DNA of 64,000 nt, taken from positions 1 through 64,000 of the forward strand of contig VCJN01000793.1 in assembly GCA_006384855.1 (NCBI GenBank). The letters are read 5' to 3'. Origin of the DNA: Tetraselmis striata. Lineage: Eukaryota; Chlorophyta; Chlorodendrophyceae; Chlorodendrales; Chlorodendraceae. Below the pieces are notes generated by a model, which did not search any database, was not told where the DNA came from, and saw only the letters and a program-made list of their open reading frames with translations. The first letter of the stretch is position 1. Each line of letters opens with the position of its first letter. Both the position numbers and the translations under genes were made by a program. Shown in pieces: positions 44,701 to 54,784 of the stretch.

Positions 44701-46190
44701 TGGAAATCGAGCCTCACTCGCGCAGAGAAGACGCCCCGGGCCTGCGAGTCTATCTATCGCCGACCTCAGAGATTGTGTTCGTCGCAACGAGATGCTACCT
44801 CTGAACCCATCTGAGCCCTGCTCACAACGACGCGGCGTTGGGGCGAGATGTCGGCGCAGGCGGCGGTGCGGGCTTCGCGTCCCGAGATAAGGGCTCCTTA
44901 GGCGGAGATGCGGGTCGGGGAGGCGGAGATGCGGCACCGCCACGTGTCGATGTGGCCTTGCGACTCCCACCAGCGGCACCCGAAGGCGCCTGGCGGCTTG
45001 ACGTGGCTTCGCGTTTCGGCATGGAAGGGTAGCGACGCATCTAGTCAAAGGGCGGTGGACAGGCGTGTAGTACATAGTGCGGGTTCATTTCACTAGCTAG
45101 GTGAAAAGTACCTCGTACGGTGTTGGCAAGAAGAGGAACTTGTCAAAACCCAGTTTCACAGTACATTCGTACAGTATTAGGCGTAACTCAAATTTGCACC
45201 CCCCAAAAGGGGTACAATTTTGACTTAAGGGGGGTGCAATTTTGAGTCCAAAAATGTGCCCATTTTGACTCAATAATTGCCCTTTTTCCATGACGGTAGC
45301 CACATCTGGCAGCTGCCATTTACACACACGGCACACTGGTGACCCCGATAGTCTGTCGAGGATGAAGAGACACTTCAACGATACAATAGATTGGCTTGGG
45401 TCGATCTATGGAAATTGGGTGGACGGCCGATACAACGAATAAGGCTGGACGTGACTTTGTGCAGCATGCGCACCTCGCGTTGTTCCCGCCGTGCACCTCA
45501 CCTGAGAATATAACAGAAAGAACGGCGGGGTATGGGCGCGGCTGCATAAGCTACTCCCCCCCCCCCCCCCCCTTGACGATTGTCTAGAACGGTTTTTTGG
45601 CAAGTTTTGGCAAGCACGCAAATGACGTCAAGCCGGATCGCGGTAGAGCTGCGAATAGACTACACAAGCTGCTCCGCGACAATCTTTGAGCATAGAGGCA
45701 GACGAAGCAAAGCAAGGAGGCCATGCGCGCGGAGAGCGCAACATATCAGCAACAATCAGCGGCAACAACTCAACAGCAACGAGCAGGCGCGGCGCACGAG
45801 CGCACCCGTATGGCGCAACACGGCCAGGCGCACCGTCATAGAGCACCTGCGAAAGTGACAGAGTAGCATGCATCCATCCTTACAAAAGCACAGTATGGTA
45901 GGCTTCAGCCGGGAGGGCAAAGCGTAAACAATTCCACATTGTAATAATGTGATTTTTCTTCACAATATTGTCCTCTGCTTTTGTGCATGTAATGCCCGAG
46001 GCAATAGTTTGCCGCCAGCCAATGCATGCTTGCACGACATCACCAGCAATGATATAACCGCCCAATTCCATATTTTATAGTGCTTTTGACAGTACTTTGT
46101 AGTACATGTGGATGCAGCACGAGAAAAAGGGGCGCTTTAAAAAGGCGGTGGGCACCTAAAGCGACAAATCAAGGTGTGATGGCATAGTCA
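41773..46190. other. Long region without a recognised gene
   Basis: Poly(C) tracts lie at about 41821-41832 and 45558-45571. A frame at 42099-42440 (+) has an acidic tail with a GAC repeat and no domain. An AAACTATA tandem block lies at 42770-42800. Related sentences of sequence built on GACTCAAAAATGTGCCC occur at 44493-44510 and about 45243-45262, suggesting a short dispersed repeat. Other frames lack motifs. Confidence 0.4.
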
Positions 46191-46213
46191 TAGCTCCGGT
46201 GTAACACGAGAGA

Positions 46214-46420
46214 ATGAACCGGAACAGAGATGAGTTTGGTTACACGCACGGGGTAGAGTTGGGTGAAGGCAAAGTGCGCTACTACGGCGGCGGACAGTGG
46301 GGGCGGGCCGGTGGGGGCAAGTACGCATTACATACGCTAAGTAACCGGAAAAGAGTTGTCGCCGCCTCATACGGCGGGCAATGGCACGGAAAACCGGCAT
46401 TTTCAAACGCCGGTCTCTAG
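46214..46420 (+). other. Small repeat-like ORF related to antisense of COQ5 exon 1
   Basis: MNRNRDEFGYTHGVELGEGK is encoded here. The DNA GTTTGGTTACACGCACGGGG matches GTTTGGTTACAAGCACGGGG at about 41319-41338 with one change, followed by a looser GCAAAGT-CTACTAC similarity. It may be a dispersed promoter-proximal repeat rather than a gene. Confidence 0.25.
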
Positions 46421-46589
46421 CTGATGTACTCCGTAATGCTACGTACAGCTACATCCACGCCCAGTTTTGTGGGGCCGGGTTAGCCCGGTGAATCCATGTA
46501 GAGCTCGGTAGGTGTACTAGTGCGCCGGACGGTAGTGCCGGTATTAGTACCGTATTTCCGGCGTGTATCCGTACAGTATTTCATGGGTC

Positions 46590-47552
46590 GTCGGGCTAGA
46601 CCCTTGCAAATGTCATGTAGCGGTCAACACTCGTATCAAGCAGTTCGACTCTCGCGCGCGCTCTGCTGCTGATGCGCGGCCGCGGCGGCGCGCGGGCGGC
46701 GCATAGTCGATGCGTTGATGACGATGATGTTGTAGTCCCTAATGGGTTGCTCGATACCCTCGCTGCCCTCGCGCTGCTCGTTGAAGTTCTCGCGCACGAA
46801 CGTCCACACCTTGTCAATCTTCTCGGTGCGGTTCAGGATGCGTGCCATCGCTGCGTCGGCGTCATTCACGAGCCGAATCAGTTAAGCGCAGTCTGCTTGT
46901 GTGTAGCGCTCCCCCTCGGCGCTGTCCTTGGGCGGCTGCTCAGGTGTTGCTGCCTTGTCAACCTTCTTGGTCGAGCTGCCACCAGTCGCCGTGGTGGCCT
47001 TCTTGGTCGAGCATCCACCAGTCGCCTTGGTGGTCTTCGTGGTCGAGCGATTGGGAGCGGAAGGGCCGGCCTCTCCAGGTGGCGGTGCGTCTTGCTCGTC
47101 GTCGTCCTTTCCCCCGGCTCGTAGCGTTCTTGGTCGACGTCGCTTCCTCCAAGAAAGCCGACTTGCAGGTTGGTGCCAATAGCGCGGAAGTACTCCAGCC
47201 CGTGCTCTTCTTCGGCGTTGGCGCGTTCTTGGCGCGCTGCCACCGCTTGGTTTAAAACTGGCGGAGCAGCGCGACCGCCTGAGTCGTTTGCGTGGACGGG
47301 GATGACTCCTAGGAAAGCGAGAGCACTCATCTTCTCTCGTTCGAGCATGGCAGCACGACCTTCATCGGCTGTGGGTGTGTCCCCATAATTGCGGATATGT
47401 GATGACGATAGTCGAATCGAGACTGAGTGAGTGCGACGAGGTGGCGAGCTGCGCGGTGTGACATGGTGATGTTTCCCGTTTGAAAACCACAGCTCCGGCG
47501 ATGAGAGCAGGTCACCTACTCGGCGAGCGAGACGCGCGTGAGGCGCGCGCAA
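46590..47552 (-). pseudogene. Unknown repeat-family gene, Arg/Asp-rich tandem residues
   Basis: Frames at 47552-46878 and 46869-46636 are probably parts of one spliced or broken gene. One frame has a repeat of RPRRPPRRLVDA type; the alternative frame of the same DNA gives LDHEDHQGDWW/LDQEGHHGDWW repeats. The last part (LNRTEKIDKVWTFVRENFNE) resembles LARTHSWLTCAVRRFVRERR in the frame at 50778-51209. The function is unknown. A poly(G) tract (sense poly(C)) follows at its 5' side at 47582-47626. Confidence 0.3.
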
Positions 47553-47581
47553 CCGACCGACGACCTACGGAGCTCCAACAA

Positions 47582-47626
47582 GGGGGGAGGGGGGGGGGGG
47601 GTGGGGGGGGGGGGGGGGGGGGGGGG
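47582..47626. repeat. Interrupted poly(G) tract
   Basis: About 43 G with single A and T interruptions. Confidence 0.95.
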
Positions 47627-47749
47627 CTTGTAGAGAAATTGACGTACCCCCAGGGACGTCCGCTTTGTGCCACGTCAGCTTCGGACAAATAGGGCCATGT
47701 TTTGTAACATTTCGCGCGTTGAACAGTAACCGCTCATACGTTAATCGGA

Positions 47750-48140
47750 AATGAAATCGAAATTGATTGCTGCTTCCACTGGCCCAGACGGAGTTGTTCT
47801 GAGGACCTGCTATCTCTGACCGTGGCAGGGAACACTAGGTGTAATTACAGCTCAAGCTAATGGCCTTCCTCCTGTGTGCCCAAGCCCCTGCTCCTTCCTG
47901 CGGGCTGAAGCTAGAACAGCAGCCCCCCTGCTGTCCCTACCTAAGTCAGGCCTATCCCATCCAGAGCTCAGCATGCAAGCTTAGGCAGCCAAAGCGTCCC
48001 GTCTGCGGCTACCAAGGTGTGATGGGGGGAGGGGGCTGACCGGAATAGCTATGTGGTGCTCAAACTAAATCCATCGCTGAGCCGGCTGGTATGATTGGTG
48101 GGGGCTGCGGTGCCCTCCGACATGGAATTGGGTAGGTGTT
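47750..48140 (-). mobile_element. 3' tail of a LINE-like element, inverted copy
   Basis: Homologous to 23500-23905 in inverse orientation (see that entry for shared blocks). It lies directly downstream of the minus-strand ORF1-like frame at 48300-49790 and ends in an AT-rich ATTTC-type tail near 47750. Confidence 0.7.
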
Positions 48141-48299
48141 GTCTGTGGTGGTTGTGGGAATCGGCGGTGTGTGTTCTGTGTGTGTGGTTGAGTCTCCGGG
48201 TGTGGGTGGTGTATGAGCTGCACCGGGCACATGGTTAGTGGTGGGCGGTGGTCTTGAGGTAGCTGGCTTGGTTGTTGCTTCAGTGGCTCGCTCAACAGC

Positions 48300-49783
48300 T
48301 TACTGGTGCGAGCTGTTGGATGGGTGGGCTGCATCATCGTCTGTTATCCATTCGCTGTCTGAGCTGCGGGTGCCAGAGAAGCGTGGCTTGCTCCTGCTGC
48401 GGTTGCGGGTGGCGCCGTCCGAGCGGCTGCGGCCCCTAGGCTGCTTCTTCTTGATCTTAGCTGTTGTGGCTGTCTTGCCTTTGCCTACTGGGATGGGCTG
48501 GCTGGGATAACGTTCCAGCTGGATGGAGATGCGCGGTGGTTTGCTCCGCTGGTGGGACTCCGCTATGAGGCTGACCAGGTTGGCGGCTATTGCGGGTTTG
48601 CGGGCAGGAGAGGACTGGGCGAGCAACTCTGTGGCTGCGATGGTGAGGTGGTGTAGTGCTGCCAATCTCTCTGTGGTGCCATTGGGTGTGCCCTCCCGGA
48701 ATGTGCGGTGCACTGTTGAGCGCTGGGGGGAATCGAGGGATATGTCTGCCGGACCTGGTGTCTCTGCTGCCTCGCCCTGGGTGGTGTCCACCTCCATGGC
48801 GCTGTCGTTTTCCTCGTAGATGAGCTCCAGTTCCTCCTCGTCGTCCGCCCGTGCTACCGGCATGGCAGTTGCCGCTGGGGTTGTGGCAGAAGGTGAAGGG
48901 ACTGGGGCTGGGAGGGCTGCTCCGGGGGCGCGCTCTGTTGCTGCTCCGCGCTGGTCGATGGCTGCCATTGCGTCTGCGACCGCTCCGCGCCTCGGTGGTA
49001 CGTGCTTGACCCCTGGGGGGGGGGGGGGGGGTGGGGGGGGGAGCGTCGCGGACATGGGGTGCGGTCTGGGTTGTTGGAGTCGGTGGAAGTGGCAATTGGA
49101 TTGGGTCTGCCGGTGGTGGGGCTGGCGATGTGTCGGCAGGGCACCTCTCGGTTGGTGCCGGGGCTGGCGCGGCCTTGATCTTCCCGCACGCCGTCGACAC
49201 TGTCTTGCGCCCCTGGTCGGTTCTGTCGGTGCCGCGGGTGCCACCGATGATGATGTGGTGGTGGGCGGTCAGCTGCATGGTGAGGGTGTAGATTGGGCGT
49301 CCGGTGGCTCGCATGGCGAGGGACGCTGGGGCGGTCTTCCGGGCCTTCTTTCGCATGCCTATCGTTATTGCGCGTCGGATCTGATTGTGGCCAGTGTTGC
49401 TTCCCAGTTCTCCCGCCTCCCAGATTGTGTGGCTGAAGGGGTGGATGAGCAGCTCCGAGGGGTCGAACTCGGACTCTGTGAGGTAGATGACGATGGTGTG
49501 AAGTCGTATCGCCCGCAGTAGCGCGACAGGGGAGGTGAGGGCCACTGCCAGGCGCAGGGTGTCCGCGAACTCCTCGTCTTCTTTGCCGAGGGAGATGGCG
49601 CAGAGGTTGTCGTCTCCCACGCGCAGCAGTGTCGGTTCGGTGTGCTGGAGGTACATCTCGACGCCGGCAGCTGTCATGGTGCCCATCAGCCACTGCGCGT
49701 GTTGCAGCTCCGGGGGTGTGTTGGTGCGCTGGCTGATGGTAGCTGCGATGGCCTCCGCCAGCTGCTCCCACTGTGAGATTCAG
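48300..49783 (-). CDS. LINE-like ORF1, two frames joined at a poly(C) tract
   Basis: The 5' part reads QWEQLAEAIAATISQRTNTP and MGTMTAAGVEMYLQHTEPTL through GRPIYTLTMQLTAHHHIIIG, up to the Pro-rich tract near 49045. The 3' part reads in another frame from GVKHVPPRRGAVADAMAAID to an Arg/Ser-rich end (GRSRSDGATRNRSRSKPRFS) and stop near 48300. The switch lies at the interrupted poly(C) at about 49040-49014. That is either an indel in the homopolymer or an intron whose polypyrimidine tract is this run, ending in CCCCAG. Upstream, CACATCTGAATCTCACAG immediately precedes QWEQ, and a TGA sits in the same frame, so this could also be an acceptor. The function is unknown. An RNA-binding role is inferred from the SR-rich end and the LINE tail downstream. 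Confidence 0.5.
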
Positions 49784-49789
49784 ATGTGA

Positions 49790-50360
49790 CATACGGGTGA
49801 CGAAGCACTACTACTAGCGACTATTATTTATCCGTGAAGGTTGCTGCTGGTGGCGGGACGTCCATCCAGTTACGTGCGAGTACATCCGGCGTTATTGCCG
49901 GCGGGCGATAAATCCTTTTTGTCATCATTCTGGTAGTCGTACTAGCCCGGTGAAGTGTTACATGGCACTGACGTACAAGGTACAAGGTTGTCCGTGTAGT
50001 ACCGGATAGTACGCGATATATTTATTAAGCCGGTACCGGGTATCTAGTACGAACCCGGGCGCGATGACGAGTCGTCCTGTGGATAACTACGACTATTAGT
50101 ACATGGGAGCGCAAATCGCAGCCGTACGTATTTGGTAACACTGGGGAATTTTGTGTACATTATAGCTAGTACTGTTGAACGGGCCTGCCAGCCGTCCGAT
50201 CAAAGGTCATCAGATGGGCGGTTTGGCTGCCATGTTTTGCCAAAGAGTGCTCACGTTACATAAATATTCGCGAGGGGTAGGGCGGGGGCAGGCATCGGTT
50301 TGCCGAAGAATGTTTGAATTACAATATTCGCGACAGCTGCCGTCGGGGCATGTGGCGGGG
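49790..50360. other. Spacer, no gene recognised
   Basis: AT-richer DNA with short direct words (GTACCGG, TAGTACG) and no motif. Confidence 0.4.
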
Positions 50361-50363
50361 GGC

Positions 50364-50403
50364 GGGGGGGGGGGGGGGGGGGGGGGGGAGGCGGGCGGGC
50401 GTG

Positions 50404-50435
<32 letters not shown>
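50364..50435. repeat. Facing poly(G) and poly(C) tracts
   Basis: 25 G at 50364-50388 and 30 C at 50406-50435, only 17 bp apart. They can pair as a foldback stem. Confidence 0.95.
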
Positions 50436-50436
<1 letters not shown>

Positions 50437-50489
50437 CCGCCCGCCGCTCCCACCGGGGGAGTGAGGGGAGGGGGGTAAGGGGGCGGGGG

Positions 50490-51209
50490 CTACTGCTTGT
50501 TCTTGTTCTTGCGTGCCCGGGGGACCCTCCGCTTCGACGATCTCGCTGCCTCCGCCTCCGCCTCCGCCTCCGCCTCCGACTCCGCCTCCGACTCCGCGAC
50601 CGTCAGTTTCTTACCTCGGCGCTTCTTCACTGGCCTCTTCCGCTTCTTGTCATCCGTCAGTGTCCTCACCACCCCGGGAGGCTGTGCCGTCGACGACGAC
50701 GCCATGAGCTTCCTTACCTTGGCGTCGGGACGCCCCCTGTGCCAAGACGCCCACAACAAGCCACAATCGTTTCGCCTTTAAGCGGCTGAGGATGCGGCCT
50801 CCTCGGCCACCACGAGTTGCGCCGCTGGCACTGTGGAAGCCTTGGCGTTGAGGTGGGCGTTACGGCGCTCCCGGACGAACCTGCGCACGGCACAAGTTAG
50901 CCACGAGTGGGTGCGTGCTAATGTGGAGGGTGGAGTGTTTTGTTGCGCGCCCACCTTGTCACGCGTTTCCTCATGTCTTTCTCGTCCTCCTCGATGCCGG
51001 CGGCGCGGACACGCGAGACAACAAGGCTCGCCGCCCACTTTTGCCCGGGGGGCGAGGTCTGCCATGGCGCTGTGAGCGGTGAAGGGGGGAGGGGGGGGGG
51101 GGGGGGGGGGGGAGGTGGAGAAACTAACACCCAGTCGACGACCGCCTTCCGCAGCAGTCAACGACACATCGGAGGCGAGGAGCAGCGCGCCACTACTATT
51201 TACATGCAC
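50490..51209 (-). pseudogene. Unknown gene related to 46590-47552; Glu/Ala repeat ORF
   Basis: Two parts: 51209-50778, with a segment LARTHSWLTCAVRRFVRERR; and 50759-50490 (inner ATG giving MASSSTAQPPGVVRTLTDDK), with a KKRKRPVKKRRGKK basic block, an ESEAESEAEAEAEAEA repeat (CTCCGC tandem at 50546-50600) and a basic end. It looks like a nuclear, charged low-complexity protein or transposon ORF. A sense poly(C) interrupts the first part at about 51112-51088, so the exon structure is uncertain. Confidence 0.3.
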
Positions 51210-51219
51210 GTATTGTCAA

Positions 51220-51855
51220 GAGCTACTCGGTGCGGCATTGTGTCGGTGTAATTTCGCAATGTTTATTGTTGAAGTAGCACGGCGTAATGAATACGCGGTT
51301 TCACCGAGTGAATCCGGGATAATATGTGCGGTAGGGCGCGCGTATATGTGCGCGACGAATGTGCGCGCGCAGCGTTGTGCGGCGGTGTGCGGCGGTGTGC
51401 GGCGGTGTGCACCGATGTTAATATAGTGTGAATATTACATCGGCCGTAGACGATCGGGTTTGGCAGCACCGCCCGTGGTTGTAAATAAGCGACAATGGAT
51501 CACGTCATGCTCCGGTTGTACTCCTACACTTCCTCCACTTTGGCGGGTGGGGGGGGGGGGGGGGTCCTGTCCTTATTACTTGCATCGGTAGACGTGCTGG
51601 ATATGGAGGTCACCGGGCACATCGCGTGGTTTCGGAGCAGTTCATTCGCGCCTCCTCGTCTTGTTTGCAATCGTCGCCCTAATCCAATGCAGGGTGAGTA
51701 GCGGGACACTGTGCCCCCCCCCCCCCCCCCGGTTTATGTAAACAAATATCTAGCCGTGCATGCGCCGCAATCGGTACCCAATGAGCGGGGTATGTGACAG
51801 TGGTTTCGGAGCAGTGCAAGCATTCCGTGCGTGTGCACAAGCACGTACGACTGGG
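51220..51855. other. No gene recognised; poly(G) and poly(C) tracts
   Basis: Poly(G) lies at about 51547-51562 and poly(C) at about 51714-51730, with a GTG directly before the latter. A CGGTGTGCGG tandem lies at 51380-51410. TTAATATAGTGTGAATATTA at about 51418-51437 is shared with the palindromic units to the right. Confidence 0.5.
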
Positions 51856-52495
51856 AATGAGGCGGGGGTTGCGGATGGAGTGCATTGGCGGTGCATAGAA
51901 TAGCGTGTTCCTGGGGTTTTGGCTGCATCAGACGCCGTATCCCCATCCATCCGGCACGGAATGTCCGGTTTTCACACATTTGTGTGTTAATATAGTGTGA
52001 ATATTACGCGTCTTTTACGCCGGGTGGATGGGCATCCGGCGTCCGATGCACCCCAATTATTTGCAGCACGCTACTCTACGCACCCCCAACGCACTCCGCC
52101 AGCCCCGCCTCCATCCGCGTCGGAACCGATAGTAAGTGTTGTTGTGTGCGCACATCGTGACAACATTACACGGTGGCAATTGCAATTAGCGGTGGATAAT
52201 GTGAAGGCGTTTTCGAAATCGACAGAGAATGAGGCGGTGCTGGCGGAGTGCATTGGCGGTGCATAGAATAGCGTGTTCCTCGGGTTTTGGCTGCATCGGA
52301 CGCCGTATTCCCACCCATCCGGCACGGAATGTCCGGTTTTCACACATTTGCGTGTGAATATAGTGTGAATATATATTACGCGTCTTTTACGCCGGGTGGA
52401 TGGGCATCCGGCGTCCGATGCACCCCGAATCTCACCAACACGCTACTCTACGCACCCCCAACGCACTCCGCCAGCCCCGCCTCTTTCCGCGCAGG
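51856..52495. repeat. Tandemly duplicated imperfect palindrome
   Basis: Unit 1 (about 51856-52120) and unit 2 (about 52226-52495) are direct copies. Within each, a left arm (GGAGTGCATTGGCGGTGCAT ... GGCTGCATC-GACGCCG) is the inverse of a right arm (GGCGTCCGATGCACCCC ... CGCACTCCGCC), about 85 bp each, around a shared centre with CGGAATGTCCGGTTTTCACA and AATATAGTGTGAATAT. Short open frames across them are by-products. Confidence 0.85.
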
Positions 52496-52577
52496 TCCTA
52501 CGTTCCATTGTATGTATATACATACGTACATGTACTGCTCCGAAACCAGCCCAAACTTAATGAGTGCACAAGTGTAA

Positions 52578-52580
<3 letters not shown>

Positions 52581-52619
<39 letters not shown>

Positions 52620-52732
52620 TGTGGCGGCGGGGCATCCACTCACACATACCCCGGCGATGCATGACAGATATTGCATGCCGTGGCGGGTCGGCGGGCCGAC
52701 CCGGCGGGGGGTTGGGGGGGGGGGGGGGGGGG
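52581..52732. repeat. Two poly(G) tracts
   Basis: 38 G at 52581-52618 and about 22 G ending at 52732, with a short unique segment between. Confidence 0.95.
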
Positions 52733-52739
52733 GGTCTAT

Positions 52740-53453
52740 TCAACTACACGTGCGACAGTGTCGTTTCGTGGAGCAGTATATGTGCCCGGCCTCATTTATA
52801 CCGCCCCCTACCTGCGCTGCATGGTCCACCCCTACGAATTACTTAGCACAAACCGCCATTCCTTAATAGGAACCTAGCACAGCCAGGCTTATATGCCCGC
52901 TTTGCCGATCAACTTCTACGCACTTTCCGTCCCTCAACCGCCGGACATAGGGGTTAAGCCGCCAGCCTCGGCAGTTGCTTAGCCAGACTTGGCATCCCGT
53001 ACCGTGTCCATGGCTTCGCAGCTCTGCCGCCGGCACACGCCGAGTCCGGCGCTTGCTGCCGCGGGGTTGCGCACGCATGCACGCACGGTAATACGCCGCC
53101 GACGCCGCCACGCTTACTTCCACCACCTTCGCCAGCCGCAGCTTCGCACGCCGTTCCGCCGACATACGAAACGCACGAATCCCCCCCCCCCCCCCCCCCC
53201 CCGTCATGTATAATATATTCGAGGCGACTATGCGGGGCGCAGCACACGCCGCGGCGTGGGTCGGCGGAGCGGCATGCGGCGGGAGCCCTAATGGCCGGGC
53301 AGTATCGACACCCACACAGGCACCGCCGCTCACCTCCGACGCGGATGAACCGCCTCCCAAAGGAAACATGCCGGTTGGTGGTAAGCCCAGCATGCGTGGG
53401 GTGCCGGCGCCGGTACTGGTGCGACGGAGCTGTCGCGTCAGGAACCGCACCGC
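52740..53453. other. No gene assigned; open GC-rich frames
   Basis: Frames are open on both strands. The plus frame at 53206-53496 is Pro/Arg-rich without a motif. Poly(C) lies at about 53180-53202. Confidence 0.35.
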
Positions 53454-54098
53454 ATGTGGAGCAACACATGGCGGTGCCGGCCCCACCTATGTCTAGGGCC
53501 ACCTCCTCACAACACCCCGCCACGACGGCGTCGGCCACCGCCGACGGCGCCGTTGCGGGGGGGGGACGCCCTGCCAGGCGACGATGATGCGCCTGCTGCG
53601 CCGCGTCAGGAGGCGGAGGAGGCCGTGGTCGAGGCGACTGATCGGGCTGAGGGGGTTGTTGAGGCGAGCGAGGCTGCGCTCGCGCCACCCGCCCCGCAGC
53701 CACCTGCGGGACATGCCGACTTGCTCGTCGCCATGTTGACCGGAGCACTACGAGCAGTGGCGGGAGGCGGCCACATGCACTATCATGTGCGTGTCCTGGC
53801 CGGACGCCCGTCATGCGTGGACTGCGGCCAACGGACGGACTGGGAGTGTTGCTGCGACGGCACCCCGGCTTTGTGCGGCCCCAAGTACCCATGCATGGCG
53901 ACCCATCAGCGGGCAGTCCCCTGCTCGACCACGGCCACGGTGAGGGCGGAGTTCCGCCATGTCAGGGACGCGTTCCACGACGCGACTCGCGCCGCCGTGT
54001 GTGAGGCTTCCGAGAAGGCACGCGCGGCTGGTAGGGTGCGCAGGGTGAGGCGGCGGACGGCCCAGGAGATGAAGGAGAGCGAGACATGCCGTCAGTGA
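53454..54098 (+). CDS. Possible piggyBac-type C-terminal zinc-finger protein
   Basis: The C-terminal half has SCVDCGQRTDWECCCDGTPA followed by LCGPKYPCMATHQ (about 53812-53910). The spacing C-x2-C ... C-x-C ... L-C ... C-x3-H is like the cysteine-rich end of piggyBac-family transposases. An acidic, Ala-rich stretch precedes it and a long Arg/Ala helix follows (EKARAAGRVRRVRRRTAQEM). No DDD catalytic core is visible upstream, so this would be only the last exon or a derived gene. An alternative is an unrelated zinc-binding protein. Confidence 0.4.
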   Translation: MWSNTWRCRPHLCLGPPPHNTPPRRRRPPPTAPLRGGDALPGDDDAPAAPRQEAEEAVVEATDRAEGVVEASEAALAPPAPQPPAGHADLLVAMLTGALRAVAGGGHMHYHVRVLAGRPSCVDCGQRTDWECCCDGTPALCGPKYPCMATHQRAVPCSTTATVRAEFRHVRDAFHDATRAAVCEASEKARAAGRVRRVRRRTAQEMKESETCRQ

Positions 54099-54188
54099 GG
54101 TCGGGCGCAATGTCATTGGGTGGGGCACACGGACGTGTAGCACTTGCACTTTGCGCGTACTGCTGGGTTACATCCAGGCGGTGTCACA

Positions 54189-54751
54189 CTATGCAACCGG
54201 AAAGGCTGCGTTGCTACTGCAAACGATGCTACGCCTCACTCGGTAGCAACCGCTGCCCCGCCCATCCCACTTGCCTTGGCGCCGCGCTGCCCCGGCCGCC
54301 GCGCCTTGGCGCCGCGCTGCCCCGGCCGCCGCGCCTTGGCGCCGCGCTGCCCCGGCCGCCGCGCCTTGGCGCCGCGCTGGGTATCGAGTCCTCCCCTCCC
54401 TGGTGAGCGCGTCCACCTGCGCCTTGCGCTCGGGGCCGTCCTCCTCCGTCACCACATTCTGCAACCCCCATCGCGTGACGAACCACGCAGCTCCTTGCAG
54501 GCGCTTGTAGTACATGTGCCCAAGCACCGCCAGTCGCGACACCGAACGCACCACCGCTGGGGACGCGAGCTCCTTCTCGGTCATGATCGCCTTCACCCGG
54601 GCCTCCTCGAACAACGGACCGGCGTTAAGAATGGAAAACGTTTCCATGTGGTGCAAGCAGTCCTCCATGACCCAGCCGGACTGCACCGTCACCTTGCCTG
54701 ACCCTGCAGTCATGGAGGGGAATGCCGTCACGCCCACGCCCACGCCCACGC

Positions 54752-54784
<33 letters not shown>

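Noticed and set aside
44650..45096. Several overlapping frames on both strands
   Set aside because: None has a motif, and frames are open on both strands because of GC-rich repeats.
49820..49860. Possible shared terminal sequence between the 48-50 kb and 57.7 kb regions
   Set aside because: Only short words match; not enough to call a repeat end.
52954..53892. Long minus-strand frame opposite the Cys-rich ORF
   Set aside because: Low-complexity Arg/Pro/Ala translation; the plus frame has the structured Cys motif.
54276..54378. CRISPR-like spacing of repeats
   Set aside because: Units are contiguous tandem copies without spacers, in a eukaryotic context.
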